Source: JBKPNX01 sp046732855 (GTDB taxonomy: Bacteria > Pseudomonadota > Alphaproteobacteria > Geminicoccales > Geminicoccaceae). From it: DNA of 64,000 bases. Below are positions 54,119 to 63,195 of this stretch, piece by piece. Every line of letters begins with the position of its first letter. Position 1 is the first letter of the stretch. A model generated the notes under the pieces. The model was not told the origin of the DNA and ran no database searches. It saw only the letters and a program-made list of their open reading frames with translations. The DNA lies in assembly GCA_046732855.1 (NCBI GenBank), contig JBKPNX010000110.1, positions 74,374-138,373 of the forward strand, read 5' to 3'. Both the position numbers and the translations under genes were made by a program.

Positions 54119-55333
54119 TCACAAACCGTCCAACGTATAAATCGACTGAGCGGAGCCGACGCCGCGCAGCGCGAAACGGCCGATCGAGACCAGCCGATCG
54201 GCCGCGGTCGTCGCCGCATTCGCGAAGGTCTCCGATATCAGCAGGTTGCGCTGATGCTGGCCGCACAGCATCTCGATCCGGCTGGCCTCGTTGACCGCCG
54301 GGCCGATCACCGTGAAATCGAGCCGGTCGGCGCTGCCGACGTTGCCGTAGAACACGTCGCCGAGGTGCAGGGCAATGTCGAGGTCGAGGACCATCGCGTT
54401 GGCCTCGGCGCGCTCGTTGCACAGGATGCGCGTGCGCTCGAGCGTCTTGGCGGCCGCGCTCAGCGCCCGCTCGCAGACCTCCGCGGCGGGACGGCCGTTC
54501 AGCGGAAAGGTCGCGAGCAGGCCGTCGCCCATGAACTTCAGGACCTGGCCGCCGAACTCCTCGATGGTCGGCACCAGCCGGTCATAGTAGCAGTTCAGCG
54601 TCTCGACCATCTCGTCGCGCGGGTTCTGGTCGGTCGCCGCGGTGAAGCCCCGCAGATCCGCGTACAGGATCACCGCCGCGATGACCTCGAGCTGGCCGCG
54701 GCGGATCTTGCCGGCGAGGATGCGGCGCCCCGCTTCCGGCCCGACGTACGTGTCCAGCACGTTGATCGCGATCTCATGGCCGAGGCGGACCTGCACCGCG
54801 AGCGCGAGACGCGGCAGCAACTGGGTGAGAAGCGCAAGGTCGCGGTTGCTGAACCCGCCCGGCCGATCCGTGGTCCAGGACGCCACCAGACCGGTCTCGC
54901 CGTCCGGCTCGCCATCGAGCCCGAAGCTCTGGACGTGCGCCAGGTAGTCGCTCGCGCCCTCGCTGCGGAACCTGGCGAGCAGGGGAAACTCGATCGGAGC
55001 GTCGCCGGCAAGCGGCACCCGCAGGCTTTGCAGGCCGCGCTCGAACATGTACGCGAACGGGCTGACCAGATAGTCCTCGCTCGGCTGCGCCCGGTAGATG
55101 TAGAGCTCGCTCTGCGCTTCCTGCCCGGGCCGCCACGAGCAGCCGACGCCGCGCACCCGCGGGTGGAGCGTCAGCGCGCTGAGATAGCCGCGCCAGATCG
55201 GGACGCCCGCCGCCACCAGGCGCTCGCAGTAGCCGCCGAGCAGCGTCGGCACGTCCGCGCGCCACAGACCCTGATGCACCAGCCAGTCGGAAATGGCCAG
55301 AACCGCGGGGTCAAGCTCCAGCTCATCGGGCAA
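54119..55333 (-). CDS. Class III adenylate/guanylate cyclase
   Basis: A 404-residue soluble protein. Residues about 1-195 form a GAF-like or unassigned sensory region (no membrane helix), followed by a nucleotide cyclase domain with the metal Asp in LYADLRGFTA (Asp226), the second Asp in KFMGDGLLATFP (Asp270) and the transition-state Asn/Arg in VNEASRIE. It makes cAMP or cGMP; the base-selecting residues cannot be assigned safely. The start is a TTG with GAGGTG upstream. Two Crp-like genes 15 kb away would be potential targets of the nucleotide. Confidence 0.88.
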   Translation of the reverse strand: MPDELELDPAVLAISDWLVHQGLWRADVPTLLGGYCERLVAAGVPIWRGYLSALTLHPRVRGVGCSWRPGQEAQSELYIYRAQPSEDYLVSPFAYMFERGLQSLRVPLAGDAPIEFPLLARFRSEGASDYLAHVQSFGLDGEPDGETGLVASWTTDRPGGFSNRDLALLTQLLPRLALAVQVRLGHEIAINVLDTYVGPEAGRRILAGKIRRGQLEVIAAVILYADLRGFTAATDQNPRDEMVETLNCYYDRLVPTIEEFGGQVLKFMGDGLLATFPLNGRPAAEVCERALSAAAKTLERTRILCNERAEANAMVLDLDIALHLGDVFYGNVGSADRLDFTVIGPAVNEASRIEMLCGQHQRNLLISETFANAATTAADRLVSIGRFALRGVGSAQSIYTLDGL

Positions 55334-55469
55334 CTGGACACCTCACCGGGTCGATCAAGAAGTTGTAAGGTATGACCGCTGCTGCGCCGCACAAGAGATG
55401 GCCTGCAATCCGGGATGCGGCATCGGGCGGCGCTCGCTATACTGACCACGCTCGCCGAGGGAGAGCCGA

Positions 55470-56195
55470 ATGCCGCAACTGAGCGCTTTTCAGGTCTTGA
55501 CCTTCGACTGCTACGGCACGCTGATCGACTGGGAGACAGGGATCCAGCGGGTGCTCGCGCCGTGGCTCGAAGCGCAGGGCGTTCGCATCGCGCGCGACGA
55601 GCTGCTCGCCGCGTTCGCCGCGGCCGAAGCGCCGCAGCAGCAGGCCACGCCGGATCTCCGCTACCCGGAGCTGCTCGCGCGCGTACACGGGGCGCTGGCG
55701 CAGCGCTTCGGCGTGCCCGCGGACGCCGCGGCGGCGCAGGCGTTCGGCGGCTCGGTCCGGGATTGGCCGGCGTTCCCGGACTCCGCCGATGCGCTCGCCT
55801 ATCTGAAGCGGCACTACCGGCTCGTGATCCTGTCCAACATCGATCGCGCCTCGTTTGCGCATAGCGCACGGAAGCTCGGGGTCGAGTTCGACGCAGTCTA
55901 CACCGCAGAGGATATCGGCTCGTACAAGCCGGATGCGCGCAATTTTGAGTACATGCTGGCGCGCCTCGCCGAGCAGGGCGTTACCAAAGGGCAGACCCTC
56001 CATACGGCGCAATCGCTGTATCACGATCACGTTCCGGCCAAGCGCGTCGGCCTCGCGACCTGTTGGATCGATCGGCGCGCCGGGCAGCCGGGGGCGGGCG
56101 CGACGCGGGCGTCGGACGCCGAGGTGAGGCCCGATTTCCGTTTCGCCACGCTCGCGGAGATGGCTGCGGCGCATCAGGCAGAAGTCGGCAGCTGA
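55470..56195 (+). CDS. Haloacid dehalogenase type II (HAD superfamily)
   Basis: A 241-residue HAD hydrolase. Motif I is FDCYGTLIDWE with the Asp nucleophile, motif II LSNIDRASF and motif III SYKPDARNFEYML. The final ALA..GV-like LHTAQSLYHDHVPAK matches haloacid-dehalogenase-like proteins. It removes halide from L-2-haloacids or phosphate from small metabolites. The ATG at 55470 follows GGGAGAGCC. Confidence 0.88.
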   Translation: MPQLSAFQVLTFDCYGTLIDWETGIQRVLAPWLEAQGVRIARDELLAAFAAAEAPQQQATPDLRYPELLARVHGALAQRFGVPADAAAAQAFGGSVRDWPAFPDSADALAYLKRHYRLVILSNIDRASFAHSARKLGVEFDAVYTAEDIGSYKPDARNFEYMLARLAEQGVTKGQTLHTAQSLYHDHVPAKRVGLATCWIDRRAGQPGAGATRASDAEVRPDFRFATLAEMAAAHQAEVGS

Positions 56196-56206
56196 GGAGA
56201 TGGACG

Positions 56207-56491
56207 ATGAGGAGCCACCCGAGCGCGCCGCTATGGACGATCGCAGCGATGCTCTGCGCCGGCGGTGCGTTGGCTCAGGACAAGACGCCGGCCGATGAGG
56301 AGAGCGCCAAGGGCATCGTCGCGGACACCGTGCGTTCCCAGGGTTACCCATGCGACCAGCCCAAGCGGGCCACGCGCGACGAGGCGGCCTCCTTGCCGGA
56401 CCAGGCCGCCTGGGTGCTCGAGTGCGGCAATGCCAGGTACTGGGTGCGCTACGACAACGACGAGCCCGCCGAGATCAGACAGCTGGAATGA
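56207..56491 (+). CDS. Small exported protein of unknown function
   Basis: A 94-residue protein with a signal peptide (APLWTIAAMLCAGGALA|QDK) and a mature part of about 70 residues with two Cys (YPCDQP and LECGNARYWVRYDND), likely disulphide-bonded. It starts 11 bases after the dehalogenase gene with GAGGAGATGG upstream. Small periplasmic proteins with YxCxxP...W.L.C are widespread in alphaproteobacteria, but no function is known. Confidence 0.75.
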   Translation: MRSHPSAPLWTIAAMLCAGGALAQDKTPADEESAKGIVADTVRSQGYPCDQPKRATRDEAASLPDQAAWVLECGNARYWVRYDNDEPAEIRQLE

Positions 56492-56511
56492 GGCCGCGAG
56501 CGCGGCTGCTG

Positions 56512-56856
56512 TCAACCAGCGCTTGGGTGAGCATCGGCGCGCACCAGCTCGCCGAGCCGCCGCGCCGCAAGGGAGATGAATTCGACGTTGATCGGATCCA
56601 GGTCCGTCAGCACCCGGGCAAAAGTCGCTATATCCTCGTCCGCCACGGCGCGCTCCAGGAGCGCACGCTTGTCGTGCCACAGCGGAAACATCTGGCCTGC
56701 AGCGGATGGCGGTCGCTCCAGGTCTGTCTCGGCCCGAGCGAGGGCATCGTCGAACGGTCGACTGATAGGTTTGCGGCCGATAGGAGCTCGCCGCTTTGGC
56801 GCGGGAGAGTCTGGGTTGCGACACGCGCTCCGGCACTGGACCTGTTGTCGAGCCAC
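56512..56856 (-). CDS. Hypothetical protein, possibly a gene remnant
   Basis: The frame has high third-position GC and a convincing helical C-terminal part (RALLERAVADEDIATFARVL, then DPINVEFISLAARRLGELV), whereas the first 30 residues are Arg/Pro-rich. There is no clear ribosome site. It could be a small gene with a later start or the end of a decayed one. Function unknown. Confidence 0.4.
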   Translation of the reverse strand: MARQQVQCRSACRNPDSPAPKRRAPIGRKPISRPFDDALARAETDLERPPSAAGQMFPLWHDKRALLERAVADEDIATFARVLTDLDPINVEFISLAARRLGELVRADAHPSAG

Positions 56857-56974
56857 CCCTTGCCACGCATGGTCGGCAATGGAGGCAAGCTGCGGGGTGA
56901 TGAGGCTGCCTTGATGCGACGCGGAGCTGGGTCGGCCGGCGACGGCTCAGCCCGGCACAGGAGGGGAGGCGGCA

Positions 56975-57184
56975 ATGAATGGCATGCGTAGCGTCTGGAC
57001 GTGGGGAGTAGTGGCGCTGGTGGCTCTGCGGCGCTTGGCCGACGCCGGGCGCATGATCGTCGGCAACGATCAGGAAGTGAGCTGGGACGACGCCGGCAAG
57101 CAGTTCGGGATTGGCAGTAAAAAAAGCCCTTGGCTTTTCGAGTGTCGGTGGCCGTGCTCAGTCGATCCGCAGAGCATGTCGTGA
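56975..57184 (+). pseudogene. Fragment resembling the start of an exported beta-propeller-like protein
   Basis: The frame starts with a hydrophobic stretch (WGVVALVALRRLADAG) and then RMIVGNDQEVSWDDAGKQ, which resembles the beginning of mature exported proteins with YVTN/PQQ-like repeats. Homology stops by about 57115 and no such repeats follow. A GGAGG lies before the ATG. I regard it as a leftover 5' end. Confidence 0.35.
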
Positions 57185-57308
57185 TCGTCGAAGGTGACGA
57201 CGCCGAACCGGCGCGCGAACTCCGCTCGCAAGCTCCGCGAGCTACGACAAAAACGGCGACCCGAGCTGCGCCACTGCTCGGGGCGGAGTTGCTAAGCTCG
57301 ATCTTCCC

Positions 57309-58028
57309 TCAATGCCCCAGATACGCCTCGATCACGGCAGGGTCCTGGCGCACTTCGGCCGGTGGCCCGCGGGCGATCGTCGCGCCGGCGGCGAGCACCG
57401 TGACCACCGCGCATAAGCGCATCACCGATGGCATCTCGTGACTGATCAGCAGAAATGTCTTGCCTTGCTCGCGGTTGAGCCGGAGCACGATTTCGGTCAA
57501 CCGCTCGGCCAGCGCGGGGTTGATGCCGCCGAACGGCTCGTCCAGCAGGACCAGCTCCGGGTCGGCCATCATCGTACGCATGAATTCGAGCAGCTTCTTC
57601 TGGCCGCCCGAGACTTCGATCGCGACCTGATGGCGCAGTTCGACAAGACCAGCGAGCTCGAGCAGCTCGAGCGCACGCGCCTCGGCCGCCGGCCGCGCCA
57701 GCCGGCGCGGAATCGTCGGCACCAGCAGGTTGTCGAGCAGGCTCATCTCGTTGAACACGCGCGGCACCTGAAACGTGCGGCCGAGGCCAAGCTGGGCGAT
57801 CCGGCTTACGCTTTTGTTCGTGATGTCGCGGCCGCGCAAGGTGACCCGTCCCTCGCTTGCGGTGTAGATGCCGTTGATCACGTTGAACAGCGTGGTCTTG
57901 CCGGCCCCGTTCGGGCCGATCACGCCGTGGATCTGCCCGGGCGCCACCTCCAGCGTGATCCGATCGAGCACGGTCATGCCGCCGAAGCGCTTGGTCAGCC
58001 CTTTGAGCGCGAGGATCGGCGCGCTCAC
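57309..58028 (-). CDS. Branched-chain amino acid-type ABC transporter ATP-binding protein (LivG-like)
   Basis: A 239-residue ATPase with Walker A GPNGAGKTTL, the LivG-type LGLGRTFQVPRVF, signature VSGGQKKLLEFMRT, Walker B LVLLDEPFGGI and LLISHEM. It starts with GTG at 58028. The binding-protein gene lies just upstream, but no permease or LivF-like second ATPase is present, so the importer is incomplete here. Confidence 0.92.
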   Translation of the reverse strand: MSAPILALKGLTKRFGGMTVLDRITLEVAPGQIHGVIGPNGAGKTTLFNVINGIYTASEGRVTLRGRDITNKSVSRIAQLGLGRTFQVPRVFNEMSLLDNLLVPTIPRRLARPAAEARALELLELAGLVELRHQVAIEVSGGQKKLLEFMRTMMADPELVLLDEPFGGINPALAERLTEIVLRLNREQGKTFLLISHEMPSVMRLCAVVTVLAAGATIARGPPAEVRQDPAVIEAYLGH

Positions 58029-58113
58029 GATCGGCTGCCCGCAAGACGCGTCCGCAAAGTGCAGACGGGCACCGACCGGCGCCGCCGTGACCCGTCCGCG
58101 CTACCCTGGCGGT

Positions 58114-59460
58114 TCAGGCCTTGAGCCAGGGCGGCTCCTGGAACTGCGCCTTGGCGTATTCGATGGGCCAGATCACGCGCGCCTGGCCGTCCATGAGCTG
58201 GACCATGGGGAAGAAGAACCCCTTCATGAACTCGCCGGTCATGACCTCGCCCGGCGCGAGCGCGTTCGGTCCGGGCTCGCGCGCGAACTGGTAGTAGTTC
58301 CACACGCCGCGGTACGGGTTGTCGTAGATGGTCTCGACCAGTCTGTCGAAGTCTAGTGTGCCGGCCTTGTTCAGCACCTTGAAGGCCATGCGCATGTAAT
58401 CGTAGGTGATGCCGCTCGCCGCGATGCCGGGGTCGATCCCGAATTTCGCTTTGTAGCGCTCGACCCATTTCGCCTGCTCGTCGTCGATCACCTGGGGCGA
58501 GTCGATCGCCACCGCATAATTGGAGGCGTCGCCGGTCAACTCGTACCACTCGCTGAACCAGCCGAGCCCATGGGCGATCATCAGCGCCTTGACGTCCTGC
58601 TGCCGGAACTGCTTGACGAAATTGGACACGCTGACGTTGCCGGTCGACGTCATGCCGACCAGCGACACCTGCTGCGCCTTGTATTTGGTCAGCAGCGGCG
58701 AGAACTCGGTCTCCTCGAGCGCGGTGACGTCGTAGGGCAGCACCTCGAAGCCGACCTTGCTCAGGCTCTCGATCGCGGCTTCGCCCCAGCCGCGGCCGAA
58801 ATCGGTGTCCTCAACCAGAACAGCCGCTTTCATGTTGGCCGGCCGCCACTGCCCGGCCTCGATGAAATGCTTGAGCGGCGGCCCGTACAGGCCGGCGAAC
58901 ACCGGCGGCGCCGGCCAGCCCTTGAACCAGCCGCGGTACTTCTGCGGATCCTGGTTGATCTTCTCGGAGATGAACTGCGACTCGCCGAGATGCCCCAGAT
59001 GGACGATGTGATACGGCGCCTCGGCGTCCAGGAGCGCCATCGCGACCGAGGAATGCCAGCCGTTGGCGATGAACTTCACGCCCTCGCGGGTGATCGCGTC
59101 CGTCACCGCCTTGACCGCCTTCTCGGGGCTCGACTGGCTGTCGATGTAGACGATCTCGACGTCACGCTGCTCGCCGTCGATCACGAGCGGCAGGTCGCCG
59201 GCGGCGCGGGCGTCCTCGAGCGCCATGGCAACGCCGTTCTTGAACTCGTCGCCGGTGCGGCTGGCCGGCCCGGTGAACGGTCCCTTGCAGCCGATCTTGA
59301 GCGGCTCGCCCGCCGCCTGGGCTCGCCACGCCGCGCTCGCCACCAGGAACGCCGCGCTCGCGGTGCCCGCCGTGCCGGCGACCTCGAGGAAGCGTCGGCG
59401 CGAGACCGCCGCAGGACGCGCGGTCAGGCGCCGGCCTGCACTGGCTTTGGCGTGCTTCAT
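58114..59460 (-). CDS. Branched-chain amino acid-type ABC transporter substrate-binding protein
   Basis: A 448-residue Peripla_BP_6 protein with a Tat-like signal (SRRRFLEVAG at about residues 20-29, then a hydrophobic stretch ending AWRAQA|AG). The mature part has KIGCKGPFTGPASRTGDEF, ANGWHSSVAMALLDAEAP and GVWNYYQFAREPGPNAL. Ligands of this family range from amino acids to urea and amides; the true ligand is unknown. Likely cotranscribed with the LivG-like gene. Confidence 0.92.
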   Translation of the reverse strand: MKHAKASAGRRLTARPAAVSRRRFLEVAGTAGTASAAFLVASAAWRAQAAGEPLKIGCKGPFTGPASRTGDEFKNGVAMALEDARAAGDLPLVIDGEQRDVEIVYIDSQSSPEKAVKAVTDAITREGVKFIANGWHSSVAMALLDAEAPYHIVHLGHLGESQFISEKINQDPQKYRGWFKGWPAPPVFAGLYGPPLKHFIEAGQWRPANMKAAVLVEDTDFGRGWGEAAIESLSKVGFEVLPYDVTALEETEFSPLLTKYKAQQVSLVGMTSTGNVSVSNFVKQFRQQDVKALMIAHGLGWFSEWYELTGDASNYAVAIDSPQVIDDEQAKWVERYKAKFGIDPGIAASGITYDYMRMAFKVLNKAGTLDFDRLVETIYDNPYRGVWNYYQFAREPGPNALAPGEVMTGEFMKGFFFPMVQLMDGQARVIWPIEYAKAQFQEPPWLKA

Positions 59461-59700
59461 TGCGGTTCTCCCCCAGACCGGCCGGCCGTGCCGAGCGCGC
59501 GCCCGGCACTCCGGCGCTGCCCCCCGCCCGCATCATGAAAGATCGCTCGTCTCGCCGTCAACCGGCGTCGCGCAAGCGGCAACGCTGCGTCTGGTCAGTA
59601 AACCCTTGATCGGACTCAAGCGGGTTCAATCGGCCGAACGGCCGTGGATTCGGCCGAAGTACAGCTCCGGGCTCGGAACGCACGACCGTACTGCCTGCGG

Positions 59701-61125
59701 CTATCGAAATGGCAGGCCGCAAGCGGTCGCGGCGATCACCTGCCAGGCCCGCTGGACGTGGGCGCCGGTCGTATACAGCTGGCCGATGGCGAACCGGATC
59801 ACGTAACGGCCGCGCACCCGGGTCTGGGTCAGATAGATGCGACCATCGTCGTTCAGCGCGTTGAGCAGCCGCTCGTTCAGGCGATCGAGCTCGTCCTCCT
59901 CGTCCAGCCCGCGGGGCCGGTAGCGGAAAGTCAGCAGCGCGAGCTTGGGCGGTGTGGTCAGCTCGAAATCGGGCTCGGCCGCGATCCGTTCGGCCAGCTC
60001 CGCGGTCCACGCGATGTGGTCGCGCAGCATCGCCTGAAGCCGCGTCACGCCGTAGCTACGCAGGACGAACCATAATTTGAGCGCGCGAAAGCGTCGGCCG
60101 AGCGGCACCCCCCAGTCGCGGTAGTCGATCACTGCGCCAGTCTCGCGCGATTGCAAATACGCCGGCAGGACCGAGAGCGTGCGCACGAGCGCAGCCGGGT
60201 CGCGCACGAAATGGGCCGAGCAGTCGAAGTTGGTGAGCAGCCACTTGTGCGGGTTGAACACGAAGCTGTCGACGTGCTCTGCGCCCTCGATCAGTGAGCG
60301 ATGCTCGTCGAGCAGGAGCGCGCTGCCGGCCCAGGCGGCGTCGACGTGCAGGTAAAGAGCATGCTCGCGACAGATCGCGGCGATCGGGCGCAGCGGGTCG
60401 GACGCGCCGACGCCGGTCGTACCGAGCGTCACCACCACTCCCGCCGGCACCCGGCCCGTCGCCCGGTCCTCGAGGATCGCCGCGGCGAGCGCCTCGGGGC
60501 GCATCGCGAAGTCGCCATCGGTCGGGATCAGGCGCAGACCGCGGCGGCCGAGGCCGGCGATCCTGACCGCCTTCTCGACCGAGGAATGCGCCTCCTCTGA
60601 GGCGTAGAACACGAGAGGCGGGGACGCGCCTAGCCCGTCCTCGTCGGCCCGCCACCCGGTCGCGCGCTCGCGGCCCACCAGAATGGCGCACAAGGTGGCG
60701 CTCGATGCCGAATCCTGGATCACCCCGGAAAAGCCCTCGGGCAGGCCGGTCATCTGGCGCAGCCAATCGAGGGCGCGGGTCTCGAGCTCGGTCGCCGCGG
60801 GCGAGGTCTGCCACAGCATGCACTGCGCGCCGAGCGCCGCGGTCAGCATCTCGGCGAGCACCGAGGGCGGGCTCGAGTTGGCCGGGAAGTAGGCAAAGAA
60901 GCTCGGGTGCTGCCAGTGAGTCATGCCCGGCAGCAGGATGCGATCGAAATCGGCGAAGATCCGCTCGAGCGGCTCGCCCTCGACCGGCGCCGATGCCGGC
61001 AGCTGCGCCGCGATCTCGCCCGGTCGCACCTGCGCCCGCACGGGGCGACGCTCGATGGTCGCGAGATAGTCCGTCATCCAGTCGACGAAGCTGTGGCCAT
61101 GGCGGCGAAACTCATCCAGGTCCAT
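59701..61125 (-). CDS. PLP-dependent aromatic-L-amino-acid decarboxylase family protein
   Basis: A 474-residue group II decarboxylase. Typical HPSFFAYFPANSS, SPAATELETRALDWL, YASEEAHSSVEKAVRIAGL, HVDAAWAGSALL and the cofactor Lys in NPHKWLLTNFDCS are present. It converts an aromatic amino acid (tryptophan, phenylalanine, tyrosine or DOPA) to its amine; the exact substrate is open. The ATG at 61125 gives MDLDEFRRHG, the family start. Confidence 0.92.
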   Translation of the reverse strand: MDLDEFRRHGHSFVDWMTDYLATIERRPVRAQVRPGEIAAQLPASAPVEGEPLERIFADFDRILLPGMTHWQHPSFFAYFPANSSPPSVLAEMLTAALGAQCMLWQTSPAATELETRALDWLRQMTGLPEGFSGVIQDSASSATLCAILVGRERATGWRADEDGLGASPPLVFYASEEAHSSVEKAVRIAGLGRRGLRLIPTDGDFAMRPEALAAAILEDRATGRVPAGVVVTLGTTGVGASDPLRPIAAICREHALYLHVDAAWAGSALLLDEHRSLIEGAEHVDSFVFNPHKWLLTNFDCSAHFVRDPAALVRTLSVLPAYLQSRETGAVIDYRDWGVPLGRRFRALKLWFVLRSYGVTRLQAMLRDHIAWTAELAERIAAEPDFELTTPPKLALLTFRYRPRGLDEEDELDRLNERLLNALNDDGRIYLTQTRVRGRYVIRFAIGQLYTTGAHVQRAWQVIAATACGLPFR

Positions 61126-61439
61126 GCGGTCGTTCCCTGATCCAGGCTCGAGGCAGAAGTCGTCGCTCAGGTCGCGCTTCCGGTCACGGACTCGAAGCAC
61201 CCGCTGGTCCCATCGATGTCACCGGTGATGATCACTCCTCGCGCGCTCGCGCGCCAAGCCATGGCATTCCTCAGCAACCGTCTGAGCTCCCCGTTCGTCA
61301 CCGGCGCGCGCACCGAGCGCTGGGCAACCTAGCATGGCTGGTGACCTTCGATCGCCGCGGATCTTGCAGCTGTCGTGGGGCCGACTCGAGGGCTAACGCA
61401 CATTCAAGGACCGCCAAGCTCTACCCGGTGGCGCGCGCC
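61126..61439. other. Intergenic stretch without a recognised gene
   Basis: This is the upstream side of the decarboxylase gene. I see no coding sequence, repeat or clear promoter before the Mth938-like remnant begins. Confidence 0.4.
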
Positions 61440-61700
61440 AATGGGGCTGGCGCGAGCCGGCACCCGGGACGTGCCAGATATCCGGCCAATCGACGTCGCG
61501 GAGCTGCTCGACCGCGGCGCCGAGGTGGTGATCCGGTCGAAGGGCGTGCTGGAGCTCCTGCAGATCCGCCCCGAGACGCTCGCCCTGCTCGAGCAGAAGG
61601 GCATTCCCGCCCACGTCCTGCCGACCGGGCGGCCGTCCGCCTGTACAACGAGCTCGCAGCGACGCAGAAGGTCGGGGGCCTGTTCCACTCGATCTTTTGA
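61440..61700 (+). pseudogene. Mth938-like domain gene, frameshifted
   Basis: The frame from 61440 encodes IRPIDVAELLDRGAEVVIRS, KGVLELLQIRPETLALLEQK and GIPAHVLPT, then goes out of frame at about 61625; one frame over, AAVRLYNELAATQKVGGLFHS completes the domain with a stop at 61698. Inserting one base in accgggcggcc restores the full reading. Mth938/DUF498 proteins are small and of uncertain function. It lies just before the nitrile hydratase genes. Confidence 0.7.
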
Positions 61701-61888
61701 AGCGGTGCCGCTTCGGGTGCCAGAACTTTGACGACGGAGCCCGCGCCGCTCTATGCTTCGCGGACGAATGACGAAGGCCGGCAGGACGTCACGATCCGGG
61801 CACGGCTGACGTGCCGTCGCGGAAGCACGCTCCGGAGTTTGTGCCTCCGCCCAGGCTGCGGCGCCGCTGGACGCGGGGAGGACCCGTC

Positions 61889-62527
61889 ATGAGCCGAACC
61901 CACGAGCATCACGCCCATGACCACACCGAGCCGCCCTCTGAGTTGGCGCTCCGGGTCCAGGCGCTAGAATCGTTGCTGGTCGAGAAAGGGCTGGTCGACC
62001 CGGTCGCCCTCGACGAGCTGATCGATATCTATGAGCACCGGGTAGGGCCGCAACACGGCGCCCGCGTGGTGGCCCGCGCCTGGAGCGATCCGGAGTTCAA
62101 GGAATGGCTGCTGCGCGACGCGACCGCGGCGATCGCGTCGCGCGGCTACGGCGGCCGCCAGGGCGAGCACATGCGGGTGGTCGAGAACACGCGCGAAGTG
62201 CACAACCTCGTGGTCTGCACGCTCTGCTCCTGCTATCCCTGGCCGGTGCTCGGCCTGCCGCCGGTCTGGTACAAGTCGCCGCCGTATCGCGCGCGCGCCG
62301 TCGCCGACCCGCGCGGCGTGCTCGCCGAGTTCGGCACCGAGCTGGCCGACGACGTCGAGATCCGGGTCTGGGACTCGACCTCCGAGGTGCGTTTCATGGT
62401 GCTGCCCGAGCGGCCGCCGGGCACCGGTGGCTGGAGCGAGGCCGAGCTGGCCAGGCTGGTCACGAGGAACGCCATGATCGGGGTCGAGAAGGCGAAGTCG
62501 CCGAACGGCGGGGCCCGGGGACGATGA
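61889..62527 (+). CDS. nthA: Nitrile hydratase subunit alpha, cobalt type
   Basis: A 212-residue NHase alpha subunit. The metal-binding loop VCTLCSCYPWP (Cys110-Cys115) has Thr in the second position, typical of the cobalt-dependent, non-corrin type; Cys113 and Cys115 would be oxidised to sulphinate and sulphenate. The enzyme hydrates nitriles to amides. The N-terminus is unusually His-rich (EHHAHDH, residues 6-12). The ATG follows GGGGAGGA, and its stop overlaps the beta start (ATGA). Confidence 0.95.
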   Translation: MSRTHEHHAHDHTEPPSELALRVQALESLLVEKGLVDPVALDELIDIYEHRVGPQHGARVVARAWSDPEFKEWLLRDATAAIASRGYGGRQGEHMRVVENTREVHNLVVCTLCSCYPWPVLGLPPVWYKSPPYRARAVADPRGVLAEFGTELADDVEIRVWDSTSEVRFMVLPERPPGTGGWSEAELARLVTRNAMIGVEKAKSPNGGARGR

Positions 62528-63195
62528 ACGGCGGCCACGATCTCGGCGGCATGCACGGCCTCGGGGCGATCCAGCCGGAGCCGGAAGCCGATGAGCCGGT
62601 GTTCCATCACGACTGGGAGAAGCGCGTATTTGCGCTGACCCTCGGGGCCGGCGCGCTCGGCCAATGGTCGATCGACATGGGCCGCCATGCGCGCGAGCGC
62701 CAGCATCCGGCCGACTATATGCGCCACAGCTACTACGAGAACTGGCTGGCGGGGCTGGAAAAGCTGCTGGTCGAGCACGGCTTGATCTCGGCCGACGAGC
62801 TGGCCAGCGGCAAAGCGGCCGGCGAACCCGACGCCGCGCTGCGCGCGCGCGTGCTTCGCGCGGCGGCGGTCGCGCGCGTGATGACGAGGGGCAGTTCGGT
62901 CGAGGTCGCGAGCGAGGCGCCGCCCCGTTTCGCCGTCGGCGACCGGGTGCGCGCACGCAACCGGCACCCGGGCGGCCATACGCGCGAACCGCGCTACGTG
63001 CGCGGCCGCACCGGCGTGATCCACGAGCACTATGGCGCGCACGTGTTCCCCGATCGGAGCGCCGCCGGCGTGCGCGAGGGCGCTCATTTATACAGCGTGC
63101 GCTTCGAGGCAGGCGAGCTCTGGGGGGAATCGGCCGCGCCGGCGAGCGCGGTCTACCTCGATCTGTGGGAGGACTATCTGGAGCCGGCCGGATGA
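62524..63195 (+). CDS. nthB: Nitrile hydratase subunit beta
   Basis: A 223-residue NHase beta subunit, starting MNGGHDLGGMHGLG as in the family and continuing with DWEKRVFALTLG, SYYENWLAGLEKLL, FAVGDRVRARNRHPGGHTR and RYVRGRTGVIH, the SH3-like C-terminal barrel. It pairs with alpha to form the active-site interface. Stop and start codons overlap at both ends with its neighbours, so the three genes should be translated together. Confidence 0.95.
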   Translation: MNGGHDLGGMHGLGAIQPEPEADEPVFHHDWEKRVFALTLGAGALGQWSIDMGRHARERQHPADYMRHSYYENWLAGLEKLLVEHGLISADELASGKAAGEPDAALRARVLRAAAVARVMTRGSSVEVASEAPPRFAVGDRVRARNRHPGGHTREPRYVRGRTGVIHEHYGAHVFPDRSAAGVREGAHLYSVRFEAGELWGESAAPASAVYLDLWEDYLEPAG

